In this document: positions 6,430 through 13,524 of the stretch, in pieces
Numbering within the stretch: position 1 is the first letter of the stretch
Layout of the letters: every line of letters starts with the position of its first letter
Source: an uncultured Prevotellaceae bacterium
GTDB lineage: Bacteria; Bacteroidota; Bacteroidia; Bacteroidales; Bacteroidaceae
Assembly: GCA_902775075.1 (NCBI GenBank)
Contig: CACYKX010000030.1
Coordinates: 1-19,410, forward strand
Reading direction: 5' to 3'
DNA length: 19,410 bases
Program-made: the position numbers and the translations under genes
Notes under the pieces: model-generated
What the model saw: only the letters and a program-made list of their open reading frames with translations
Told to the model about the DNA's origin: nothing
Databases searched by the model: none

Positions 6430-7203
6430 ATGACTAAGTTTTACTACCCCTTTGGACAAAATGTCCAGCCGTTGAGACAGCAAGACAGAACACCCAAAAA
6501 GGTTTTTGTTCTTGGTGTCTATGCTAGTGCAGTACATGCCCGTTGGAAGAAAGACGGCAAAGTGTTTTGCCAAGCATTGGCAGTAGCCAGTGAACCACGC
6601 ATCTTCTGGGATGGCAACATCGAAGAAGCAAAAGAAATCATCAGTTCGATTTCCATTCCGAAAGAAGTTGGCACATTGGAACCTGCAGGCAGTCATCTCA
6701 ATGGGCCATCTGCTAAAGTCCTTGATGAGCATATACTTGGCGCTTTGGGCTTCAGCAGAAAGGATGCTTGGTTATGCGACTTGCTACCTGAAACAAGGCT
6801 TAATTCTGGTCAAATGAAGGTAATCAATGAACGTTACAATCCGCTGATTGAACAATACGGTCTGAACAAGGTGACTATCCCTGAGCGCCCATCTGCATTT
6901 TGTGACGCTCAACGCTGCAAAGAGATTCTTGTTGAGTTGAAAGAATCACAGGCAGAGCTGCTGGTACTTCTCGGTGACATTCCCATCGCTCAGTTCCTGA
7001 ACGAGGTGGCTGACGTTCCATATACATCCCTGCAGGAATATGTTGACCTATATGGCTATGGAACAGCTACCGATGTCACCATCGACAATCGGAAAATAAA
7101 GGTTCTTCCGTTAGCACACCCTCGCCAGATTGGTGCTTTGGGTGCTCACAGTGAAAAATGGAACCGACTTCATCAAGAATGGGAAAGCAATATTAATAAA
7201 TAA
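6430..7203 (+). CDS. Uracil-DNA-glycosylase-superfamily-like protein
   Basis: The protein has 257 residues from ATG 6430; a TTG at 6421 could add three more. VFVLGVYASAVHARW near residue 25-40 sits where the UDG-fold motif with GxYPS/GxDPYP occurs, LLVLLGDIPIAQFL resembles the central strand, and PLAHPRQIGALGAHSEKWNR near the C-terminus matches the motif with the catalytic-loop histidine (HPS/HPR). Such proteins excise uracil or damaged bases, but this branch is poorly characterised and activity is inferred. It follows the WG gene by about 10 bases and precedes an EEP-fold nuclease by 7 bases; a glycosylase next to an AP-endonuclease-like enzyme would make biochemical sense. Alternative: a UDG-fold protein without glycosylase activity. 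Confidence 0.6.
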   Translation: MTKFYYPFGQNVQPLRQQDRTPKKVFVLGVYASAVHARWKKDGKVFCQALAVASEPRIFWDGNIEEAKEIISSISIPKEVGTLEPAGSHLNGPSAKVLDEHILGALGFSRKDAWLCDLLPETRLNSGQMKVINERYNPLIEQYGLNKVTIPERPSAFCDAQRCKEILVELKESQAELLVLLGDIPIAQFLNEVADVPYTSLQEYVDLYGYGTATDVTIDNRKIKVLPLAHPRQIGALGAHSEKWNRLHQEWESNINK

Positions 7204-7210
7204 ATTTATA

Positions 7211-7879
7211 ATGAAGATAATTGCTTATAACATTAGTCTTTCAAACCAGAAGAAAATAGACCGCATTCTAGCATGTGATGCAGATGTCTATATTCTTCCT
7301 GAGATAGCATGTACTTCAAACGTTTCTCTGCCTGAAGGGTATCTGATGGAATGGACAGGTGACCTTCCATATAAAGGATTAGGGGTCATTTGGAAATCTT
7401 CCTTGAAGGTGGAGGTCCCCAAATGGTTCAACCCTAAACTCAATTATTTTCTGCCACTAATAATTGATGGTATTCTTATTATTGCTGCGTGGCCAACGAC
7501 CACAGTGCAAAACTCCCCGATGAAATATCCTGAGATTGCCATGAAAGCACTCCAGGAATATGCACCATACATCAAACAGCTCCCAACAATCATCTCTGGT
7601 GATATGAACTGCTATAAGGGTCAATCTGGAGAAACCAAGCAGTTCAGCATACAAGCAATATGTGATTTTCTTGGGGAAATGAACTTGGTCAGTGTCTATC
7701 ATGATATGACTGGCGAAGCTCTCGGTAACGAGAGTTGTGCCACATACTGTCATCAATTCAAGAAAAACCAACCGTTCTTTATTGACTATACATTCTCCCG
7801 CATTCCTATAAAGTCATTCAAAATAGGAGAATGGGATAGTGCTATAAGCGACCACGTTCCTCAATTTATAGAAATATAG
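7211..7879 (+). CDS. Endonuclease/exonuclease/phosphatase (EEP) family protein
   Basis: From ATG 7211 the protein has 222 residues and the EEP motifs in order: N7 in KIIAYNIS, the metal-binding glutamate E31 in YILPEIA, the central AAWPTT strand, SGDMNCYKG (about 132-140, equivalent to GDFN), IDYTFSR (about 192) and the terminal SDH (about 214-216) that holds the catalytic histidine. The family includes exonuclease III-type AP endonucleases, nucleases and phosphodiesterases. All catalytic residues look present. It is compact and lacks a signal peptide, so a DNA or nucleotide substrate in the cytoplasm is plausible. An in-frame GTG-type start at 7130 would overlap the preceding gene heavily and is less likely. 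Confidence 0.82.
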   Translation: MKIIAYNISLSNQKKIDRILACDADVYILPEIACTSNVSLPEGYLMEWTGDLPYKGLGVIWKSSLKVEVPKWFNPKLNYFLPLIIDGILIIAAWPTTTVQNSPMKYPEIAMKALQEYAPYIKQLPTIISGDMNCYKGQSGETKQFSIQAICDFLGEMNLVSVYHDMTGEALGNESCATYCHQFKKNQPFFIDYTFSRIPIKSFKIGEWDSAISDHVPQFIEI

Positions 7880-7924
7880 CACATGGATAATCTGCAAGAG
7901 ATATTAGCTTGAAAATGAAAATAG

Positions 7925-7946
7925 CAACCTGTGGGTTGACATTTTT
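7925..7946 (+). terminator. Weak terminator-like hairpin after the EEP gene
   Basis: CAACC (7925-7929) pairs with GGTTG (7934-7938) around a TGTG loop and is followed by ACATTTTT. The stem is only 5 base pairs, so termination efficiency is doubtful, but the position, 46 bases after the EEP stop and before the next promoter, is right. Confidence 0.3.
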
Positions 7947-8011
7947 CGAGAATTTTTAATTGGGCACTCAAAAAGTCCGTATTTTGTGATTCGTTTTCTC
8001 CAAAATGTGGT

Positions 8012-8019
8012 TACCTTTG
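8012..8019 (+). promoter_or_regulatory. -7 promoter element (TACCTTTG) for the alpha-CTD-like gene
   Basis: TACCTTTG followed by C fits the consensus. TTCG at 7990-7993 is a near-match to the -33 element with an 18-base spacer. The leader to ATG 8048 is about 22-28 bases. Confidence 0.65.
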
Positions 8020-8047
8020 CAAGAGAAATCTCAAAAATGATAAGAAT

Positions 8048-8653
8048 ATGAACGAAGAACTTGAAAAACGTCTGATGGACATCAGAATAGTTACAGAGAA
8101 AATCAGCAAACTGAAGCAGCACCTTGCTAAAGAACAAAAAGAAACGTTGGAAGCCATTATAGCATGTGATGCCTTTAACAAAGCGCGGCAGAATGCCATT
8201 GATAATATTGGCGTTTCAAATGCAGCAGTACTTCAGGAAGTCAGCTTCATGAAAGATGCCGTTAGCATCTATGGAAAGGACGTGCTCCCTGAATCGTCAC
8301 AGGCTGATAAGGCCTATGCCGCCGTGGTACTGAGTGAATACAAGTATTTCGACTATTGGCTTGCCAACCCACAGCTGAAAGAGGTAAAATTATCAGAAGA
8401 AACCGTCTCAACCTTGAAAACTCATGTATGCGACTTGGATTTACCTGTACGTATCATCAATGTGTTAAAAGTTGTAGATGCTTACTATGTCTTCGAGATA
8501 CTGCAGACGAATCCTAGTGAAATCAAGAAATGCAGAAACTTTGGCGCTAATTCCATGAAACTGCTGAACGAGTTCCTAGAATCACACGGGCTGCATTTCG
8601 GAATCTATATCAGATTCGATGAACAGGCTAAGGAGTACCGCACACTGGTATAG
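8048..8653 (+). CDS. Orphan protein with an RNA polymerase alpha-CTD-like domain
   Basis: The 201-residue protein begins with a charged coiled-coil segment (about 1-50) and ends with a helix-hairpin-helix domain resembling the C-terminal domain of the RNA polymerase alpha subunit (about 115-187). LDLPVRIINVLK aligns with the alpha-CTD DNA-binding helix: R135, N138, L140 and K141 correspond to E. coli R265, N268, L270 and K271. RNFGANS (163-169) aligns with the second DNA-contacting loop, keeping the glycine and serine (G296 and S299 in E. coli) but with N in place of K298. The amino-terminal domain needed for polymerase assembly is absent. A role in contacting UP-element-like DNA or sigma/activators is conceivable but unproven. 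It has its own promoter and stands alone. Confidence 0.72.
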   Translation: MNEELEKRLMDIRIVTEKISKLKQHLAKEQKETLEAIIACDAFNKARQNAIDNIGVSNAAVLQEVSFMKDAVSIYGKDVLPESSQADKAYAAVVLSEYKYFDYWLANPQLKEVKLSEETVSTLKTHVCDLDLPVRIINVLKVVDAYYVFEILQTNPSEIKKCRNFGANSMKLLNEFLESHGLHFGIYIRFDEQAKEYRTLV

Positions 8654-8731
8654 CCAGGAAATAGGGCGCTAAATAAAAGAACCTTCCGGAAATAGAATAA
8701 TCCTGTCTTTTCCCTATAGCAACTGCTTTCG

Positions 8732-8739
8732 TACCTTTG
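8732..8739 (+). promoter_or_regulatory. -7 promoter element (TACCTTTG) directly before the start codon
   Basis: TACCTTTG is followed by only four bases (GGGC) and then ATG 8744. With the usual spacing, transcription would begin at or beside the A of the ATG, so the mRNA would be leaderless, unless the true start is a later codon. Confidence 0.55.
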
Positions 8740-8743
8740 GGGC

Positions 8744-9616
8744 ATGAAAGCAGTTTTTAATATCTCATTGCCCACAAGCTGGGACGAACTTACCGACAAG
8801 CAGCTACTCATGGTCTATGGACTATTCGCACGCGACTTGTCGTCAGCAGAGGTGAAAACACTCTGCCTCATGAAGTGGAATCACCTGAAGTTGCTGGCAA
8901 CACTGCCTGACAAACGTTCCATCATGAAGATAGAAGGAGAACAGGAAGTGGTTCTCACCGTCAGACAGATTCTGCAGGCAACAACGGTGCTGGACTTCCT
9001 CGACAGCTTTCCTCCTATGCCAGTACGTATCGCACGAATCGGCAAGCACCATGCTTTGCCGGCGGACTTTGAAAAGGTCCCATTTGAGCAATACTTGTAT
9101 GTAGATAACCTGTTCCAGGGGTATCTGCATACTCAGCAGGAGGAACTGTTGCTGCAGATGGCACAAGTGCTATATGGCAGCGACAGTGTGAAGCCGTCGA
9201 AGGCACATCTGGTGGTCGTGTTCTATTGGATGGCTGCGCTCAAACAGTATTTCGCACAGCAATTCCCGAACTTCTATAAACCGGCGCCAGCCATCGACAA
9301 CATGGAAGCCCGCCAGCGGTGCATGGACATGATGCGGGAACTGTTCCGGCAGTTTATGTCCGTCCTGATACTGGAACAGACAAAACTGCAGGAACACTGC
9401 ATATACCTGGATCCGCGCATCTCATTCCAAGAAATAGACCGCTATTTCTTATCGGGGTGTGCCTGTGCCTACTTCCAAATCGCAGTAGATACATACACCG
9501 ATTTGCAATATATGAAGAAGAATGGTCTGACTAATTCATTATTAATTGTATCAAATAAATTCATCCAGTTTTTGAAAAGAATTAGAAAAATATTGAATTG
9601 TTCTTGGAAATATTGA
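8744..9616 (+). CDS. Phage-like protein of unknown function, AT-rich C-terminus
   Basis: The 290-residue protein begins MKAVFNISLPTSWDELTDKQ and is rich in charged helices, with PFEQYLYVDNLFQGYL and HLVVVFYWMAALKQYFAQQF in the middle. I associate this N-terminal pattern with uncharacterised genes in Bacteroidales prophage-like clusters, and the next gene but one resembles a phage tail/head-completion protein; neither link is verified. No enzyme motif is visible. From about base 9532 (after DTYTDLQYMKKNG) base composition drops sharply to AT-rich and the last 28 residues (from LTNSLLIVSNKF) do not look like the rest. The natural end may have been near 9530, with the current tail supplied by inserted DNA. 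Confidence 0.6.
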   Translation: MKAVFNISLPTSWDELTDKQLLMVYGLFARDLSSAEVKTLCLMKWNHLKLLATLPDKRSIMKIEGEQEVVLTVRQILQATTVLDFLDSFPPMPVRIARIGKHHALPADFEKVPFEQYLYVDNLFQGYLHTQQEELLLQMAQVLYGSDSVKPSKAHLVVVFYWMAALKQYFAQQFPNFYKPAPAIDNMEARQRCMDMMRELFRQFMSVLILEQTKLQEHCIYLDPRISFQEIDRYFLSGCACAYFQIAVDTYTDLQYMKKNGLTNSLLIVSNKFIQFLKRIRKILNCSWKY

Positions 9617-9634
9617 AACTATTATGTATTTTTG
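9604..9634 (+). promoter_or_regulatory. Complete promoter (TTG, 20-base spacer, TATTTTTG)
   Basis: TTG at 9604-9606 and TATTTTTG at 9627-9634 are separated by 20 bases, the expected Bacteroidota -33/-7 spacing. It drives the membrane-protein gene at 9664 and lies within the AT-rich segment, so this gene carries its own promoter. Confidence 0.7.
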
Positions 9635-9663
9635 CATTGTTCAAACTTTAAAACCAGTAATTT

Positions 9664-11172
9664 ATGATGCACTATCTTATATCTTTATTAGTATCTTTTG
9701 GATTTTGGGGAAAAGCTACGCAGGAAACGGAAGAAAAAACAGAAAAATCCAGTTGGTTACGAACATCAATATATTTTATCCTTACAATATTTGTTTGTGC
9801 GTTGTTTTACAAAACATACCAAGTCCAACAGTCAAGTTGGTTAATATTTGTTTCACAAGGTAAAGGCGCCTTTAATAAAAAAGGAGAATGCCTCGATACG
9901 GTCGCTATCATGGTTAGGAAGTTCATAACTGCTCATGATTCAGCATGGATGAAATCACGAAATGAAGAATATTGTTGGAGTGGGATAAATTTTAAGTATA
10001 TTTGTAGCAACGATAGTGATGCCATATATAAGACGACAAGTTTCAAAGAGGAATTTTTCCCCCTTAGAATATTAGGTAATTGTTTATCTGTAAATCTTCC
10101 AAATTCATCTATGCCAGGATATATGGCTATCGAAAAATTAAAGAATGATATAAATACACCCGGCCCAATGCAATTATTATTGCAAAAAGTAAATGCAGAG
10201 CAGAAACTTGAACCTTGGGAAAAATATGTCATACGTAGTTATGAAGATTCTCTTATGAGTAATCTTGCTGCAGCTTATAGAGTTGCTTTCCTTGTAGGAA
10301 GACCTGAGTCTCTTATACCATATTCTATTAAAAAAGATACCGTCTTATTCCCATATAACAATTATCCTCTAGTTGAGAGAATAAATAATATTGATGTCGA
10401 GACAATACAAAATGGCCAACTGCATTTTTCTTTTCTTAATGGTCAAGAAATGTCTCTTACAGAAAATATAGATTTATTTAAAGAATCTGACCTCTTAAAT
10501 GGTGATTTGATAGATGTTACCGCATTTGTTCCAAAAGATTATGTAAGATCAATTCCAAAAGGAATGAAATGGCATTCCGATTATTATGCTAATTCTGCTG
10601 AATATTCTACAGACTTTTTCTCTGCTTTTGATCTGTCACAATCCACTCAACTAATTCAAATACAATCTGAAGTTCCAGTTGGAATGCTTCAGATAATATT
10701 TGACATTCCTATTGAACTCGTTGGATGTTATCCCCAACCAGATAGAATTGGCACAAATGAAATTGGATTTATTGATCCTCAAAAAACTAAAGAGATAAGC
10801 CAAAGAGGCGTTAATTTCCATGTAAAATATCCAACAATGGAAAATAAACAGTTAATAAGGTCTCTTCTTCTTACTACATTACTTACAGCAATTGTTTCTT
10901 TGTTTTTGGCTAATTTGTATCATTCTTCAAGGAAAACTATCATTTCTATCAAGGAAAAATATAATATAACTATCACAAAAAAATTCCAGTACTTTATAAA
11001 CACACTGATAATTCTATTATTAGGCGGAATCTCCTATTATTCTTATATTCTCATTTTCAATGATAAAGTTTTAATAAGTGAGTCTGATATATGGTATTAT
11101 ATATCCTCTGTCATAGTAGGTGTTTTTCTTGTTTTGGTTTCTATATTCATTGCATATAAAAAATTGAAATAA
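9664..11172 (+). CDS. Unknown membrane protein, AT-rich cassette gene
   Basis: The 502-residue protein has one membrane helix near the N-terminus (about 30-50, LRTSIYFILTIFVCALFYKT) and three near the C-terminus (about 378-397, 423-446 and 459-480), with about 320 residues of soluble domain between. If the N-terminus is cytoplasmic, the soluble domain is periplasmic. The domain has no motif I recognise; it contains GVNFHVKYP before the C-terminal helices and several N/S-rich loops. The gene is much richer in A+T than the phage-like genes on both sides, has its own full promoter, and fits a cargo or moron gene inserted between them. A start two codons later is possible (ATGATG). Function unknown. 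Confidence 0.75.
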   Translation: MMHYLISLLVSFGFWGKATQETEEKTEKSSWLRTSIYFILTIFVCALFYKTYQVQQSSWLIFVSQGKGAFNKKGECLDTVAIMVRKFITAHDSAWMKSRNEEYCWSGINFKYICSNDSDAIYKTTSFKEEFFPLRILGNCLSVNLPNSSMPGYMAIEKLKNDINTPGPMQLLLQKVNAEQKLEPWEKYVIRSYEDSLMSNLAAAYRVAFLVGRPESLIPYSIKKDTVLFPYNNYPLVERINNIDVETIQNGQLHFSFLNGQEMSLTENIDLFKESDLLNGDLIDVTAFVPKDYVRSIPKGMKWHSDYYANSAEYSTDFFSAFDLSQSTQLIQIQSEVPVGMLQIIFDIPIELVGCYPQPDRIGTNEIGFIDPQKTKEISQRGVNFHVKYPTMENKQLIRSLLLTTLLTAIVSLFLANLYHSSRKTIISIKEKYNITITKKFQYFINTLIILLLGGISYYSYILIFNDKVLISESDIWYYISSVIVGVFLVLVSIFIAYKKLK

Positions 11173-11194
11173 TTTTCTTTGTTAACATATATTT

Positions 11195-11695
11195 ATGGAA
11201 CGTATGAATACTCCTCAAGGCGAACGCGAGAAATTCGTCAACGCCTTCAATGACACCATGCTCAAAATCTGGCAGGAGCAGATAACACTGCTGGACGTCA
11301 TCGATACCGGTCACCTGCTGCATTCCGTGAAAGCCATGCCTGTACGTGCTGATGGTCGATTCATAGATATTGGCCTGTCCCAGTTCTTCACGGAGTACGG
11401 ACTATGGCAGGACTTCGGTACCGGCAAAGAAATACCCCGTGGACAACGGACGGAGCAGCGAGAACAAAGTAATGAGCTCGCTCATTCTTTGTCGAGTCGT
11501 GACGGACGTCGGCTGAAAGCCAACCACGGGGATATTGGTCGTGAGAAGAAACGCAAGGCTAAGAAGTGGTTCAGCAAGAAGTATTATTCCTCAGTCCTCA
11601 ACCTCCGCGACTTCCTGGCTGACAACATCGGCCAGTCATTCGTCGGCGTCGTAGCTCAAGCCCTCGACGACAACTATAGAAGGTACAATCATTAA
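11195..11695 (+). CDS. Phage tail/head-completion-like protein (HK97 gp10-like)
   Basis: The 166-residue protein contains DTGHLLHSVKAMPVRADGRF and FFTEYGLWQDFGTGKEIPRG, the pattern of a small phage morphogenesis protein: a helix, a two-strand 'variable region with G-T-G' loop and a basic stretch. The C-terminal part has NHGDIGREKKRKAKKWFSKK and a final helix (LRDFLADNIGQSF). I place it with HK97 gp10-like or virion-morphogenesis proteins on this basis, without a search. Base composition returns to the level of the 8744 gene, so the two probably belong together. An alternative start is ATG 11204. It converges with the SH3 gene tail seven bases beyond its stop; no other structural phage gene is present here. 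Confidence 0.5.
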   Translation: MERMNTPQGEREKFVNAFNDTMLKIWQEQITLLDVIDTGHLLHSVKAMPVRADGRFIDIGLSQFFTEYGLWQDFGTGKEIPRGQRTEQREQSNELAHSLSSRDGRRLKANHGDIGREKKRKAKKWFSKKYYSSVLNLRDFLADNIGQSFVGVVAQALDDNYRRYNH

Positions 11696-11702
11696 AACTT
11701 TA

Positions 11703-11879
11703 TTATAAAATATCACTTTCAGACAAGTGACTACCATATTTGTCTGTCACAGGATTTCCATTACTGTCATATAGATACCCTTCTTTGTCCTGCCATGTTC
11801 CATCATTGTTCTGGTGAATAGGATTTCCGTTAGATCCAACTATTGTCACATCACCCACCGGTACCACTATAAAATTCAT
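11703..11879 (-). pseudogene. Frameshifted C-terminal tail of the SH3 membrane protein
   Basis: After the SH3 protein stops at 11851, the frame one base away remains open to the TAA at 11703-11705 and reads like a real continuation: GDVTIVGSNGNPIHQNNDGT, then QDKEGYLYDSNGNPVTDKYG and SHLSESDIL. Removing one T from the GGGTGATG at 11851-11857 joins SGTGG to DVTIVGSNG. An ATG at 11879 gives the segment its own possible start (58 residues), so it could instead be a separate overlapping ORF. The repeated x-D-S-N-G-N-P pattern is a short extracellular-type beta motif. I favour a single frameshifted gene. Confidence 0.55.
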
Positions 11880-12495
11880 CAGGATCTTTGAAGGACATGT
11901 AGATACCTATTGCACATCCTAATGGAAATCCCCAAGGTGCAATTGATACCATCGTTTCATGTGATAATATACCCGCTTGAACAAGTAACCATAATAAAAA
12001 CAAACAAATAATGTAAATTAGTAGCCCATATAATGCAACGTGAAAAAAATAAAATACTACAAATATAATTCCAACTATTACAACAAGTGCAATAACTAGG
12101 CCAATTATACATAAAAGTAGATTATCATTACTCCAAAACGTGTTAACATACCAACGCCAAATTGAACCTATGTCACTAATTATAGTTTGAAAAATAGCAT
12201 TGTTATCATTAGGAGCTTCTGTTTCCTCCAAATATTTGCACATTACCCATCCTTCAAGGTCTGCATTTCTTATCTTCATCCAACTATCACTTATGTTTTG
12301 TTCTTCATCTGAAGCTGTTTTTTCTATAATTTCAACTACGTCGCCATTGTTAAGTTTACCAACTATTGGACTATTCGTATTAGATTCGCACCTAACATTA
12401 AGATTTGTTTGTACATCTTTGACTTTCATGTAATTTTGCGCTGACAAACTGAGTGTCATAAAAGCAAAGAATAAAATAGCAATATATTTTTTCAT
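11851..12495 (-). CDS. Exported SH3-domain protein with C-terminal membrane helices
   Basis: The protein (214 residues) starts with a signal peptide (KKYIAILFFAFMTLSLSA, cleavage near residue 19). A bacterial SH3 domain follows at about 25-90: VKDVQTNLNVRCESNTNSPI, GKLNNGDVVEII and WMKIRNADLEGWVMCKYLEE, the usual N-V-R...G-x-L-x-x-G-x-x-V...G-W-V series. Three or four membrane helices occupy about 125-205. SH3b domains commonly bind peptidoglycan peptides, so the domain would face the periplasm. The gene is AT-rich and has no clear -7 box upstream; its C-terminus at GTGG appears cut by a frameshift, with the tail continuing to 11703. Partner and role are unknown. Confidence 0.75.
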   Translation of the reverse strand: MKKYIAILFFAFMTLSLSAQNYMKVKDVQTNLNVRCESNTNSPIVGKLNNGDVVEIIEKTASDEEQNISDSWMKIRNADLEGWVMCKYLEETEAPNDNNAIFQTIISDIGSIWRWYVNTFWSNDNLLLCIIGLVIALVVIVGIIFVVFYFFHVALYGLLIYIICLFLLWLLVQAGILSHETMVSIAPWGFPLGCAIGIYMSFKDPDEFYSGTGG

Positions 12496-12556
12496 GTTTT
12501 ATTCGTATTGGTTTGTTCTATTTCATTTTGGTAATGAATAAAGGATTTCAAAATAA

Positions 12557-12595
12557 TGGTGCAGTTGCCAAGGTACACTATGACAACTTACACCA
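12557..12595 (-). terminator. Probable terminator of the YbjQ operon
   Basis: TGGTGCAGTTG (12557-12567) and CAACTTACACCA (12584-12595) form an imperfect stem (CAACT and CACCA paired, one bulge) with a 16-base loop. On the minus strand it starts about 10 bases after the YbjQ stop and is followed by TTATTTTG, a short T-rich tract. It is placed to end the long minus-strand operon. Confidence 0.45.
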
Positions 12596-12605
12596 CTGAA
12601 AAGAA

Positions 12606-12923
12606 TCAAATTACAACAGCAGTGCCACTGGTAGCCACCATCAGCATGGAATTAGTCTCGCCAATGGTCTCGTAGTCGATGTCGATGCCTACGATGGCAT
12701 TGGCACCCATAGCCTCGGCACGTTGCATCATCTCCTGCATAGAGGTGTCCTTGGCCTCGCGTAGCACCTTCTCGTAACTGCCGGAACGCCCGCCTACGAT
12801 GTCGCGGATGCCTGCGAAAAAGTCTTTGACGATATTTGCACCGATAATGGTTTCGCCAGTCACCACACCCTTATATTCGCGGATGGTGCGGCCTTCAATT
12901 GTTGGGGTTGTTGAAAGTATCAT
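12606..12923 (-). CDS. YbjQ/UPF0145 family protein
   Basis: The 105-residue protein is a full-length member of the UPF0145 (YbjQ) family, also called heavy-metal-binding-domain proteins. The signature is visible throughout: [20 protein letters not shown] at the start, then the central [20 protein letters not shown] and [17 protein letters not shown], ending in the T-S-G-T-A-V beta strand. The fold is a small beta-barrel-like pentamer; biochemical role is not established, and metal binding is a name more than a demonstrated function. It is the last gene of the minus-strand run, 42 bases after the FMN-dependent flavoprotein, and is followed by a stem-loop. Confidence 0.92.
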   Translation of the reverse strand: MILSTTPTIEGRTIREYKGVVTGETIIGANIVKDFFAGIRDIVGGRSGSYEKVLREAKDTSMQEMMQRAEAMGANAIVGIDIDYETIGETNSMLMVATSGTAVVI

Positions 12924-12965
12924 AATCGTTATCTTTTAAAAGTTTCTTGCTCATCCTTCATTTTC

Positions 12966-13505
12966 TTAGCCAATACTCTTTCCTAAATCAAAAGCTTCCT
13001 GCAGTTTCGGATTACCCTCAATCTCACGAGGGTCATTCACGCCTCCGCAGAAAAGTGTACCGGCCAGGCGGCTCTTTGGGTAGCAGTCTATCCAGCCCGT
13101 CAAGCCCGTCTCTGCACGCTTCGGAGTCTGCTCCTCATCCTCTGCAGCCGTAGTCAGCAGATAGACATCACGAAACGCATAGTCCTGTTCATACATCGCA
13201 TTCATGCGGTCTATGAGGGTTTTCATCTGCCCGCTCATCTCATAATAGTAAATAGGTGTTGCCCAGCAGACAACATCAGCCTTCAACACCTTGGACATGA
13301 TGTCGTTCACATCGTCGTTGATGACACAGCGGCCTAACTTTTGACATCCCAGGCAACCCTTACAGAACTGAATGTTCTTGCCAACGAGAGAAATCTTCTC
13401 CACTTCGTTCCCGGCTGCCTTTGCTCCTTCCACAAACTGGTCGACTAGCATGTCGCTGTTTGAACCCCGTCTGAGGCTCGTAGATATCACAATTACCTTT
13501 TTCAT
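12966..13505 (-). CDS. Flavodoxin-fold FMN-dependent oxidoreductase with cysteine motif
   Basis: The 179-residue protein has the NADPH-dependent-FMN-reductase fold. The FMN phosphate loop is STSLRRGSNSDML (8-20), ATPIYYYEMSGQMKTLIDRM (about 82-102) contacts the flavin ring, and the compact cluster FCKGCLGCQKLGRCV places Cys at 48, 51, 54 and 60. Such CxxCxxC clusters occur in iron-sulfur flavoproteins where they bind 4Fe-4S; with C60 six residues later the match is good but not certain. Predicted role: electron transfer or quinone/substrate reduction in the cytoplasm. It follows the exported flavodoxin by 19 bases in the same operon. Confidence 0.88.
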   Translation of the reverse strand: MKKVIVISTSLRRGSNSDMLVDQFVEGAKAAGNEVEKISLVGKNIQFCKGCLGCQKLGRCVINDDVNDIMSKVLKADVVCWATPIYYYEMSGQMKTLIDRMNAMYEQDYAFRDVYLLTTAAEDEEQTPKRAETGLTGWIDCYPKSRLAGTLFCGGVNDPREIEGNPKLQEAFDLGKSIG

Positions 13506-13524
13506 ATTTTATTCTTCTATCTTT

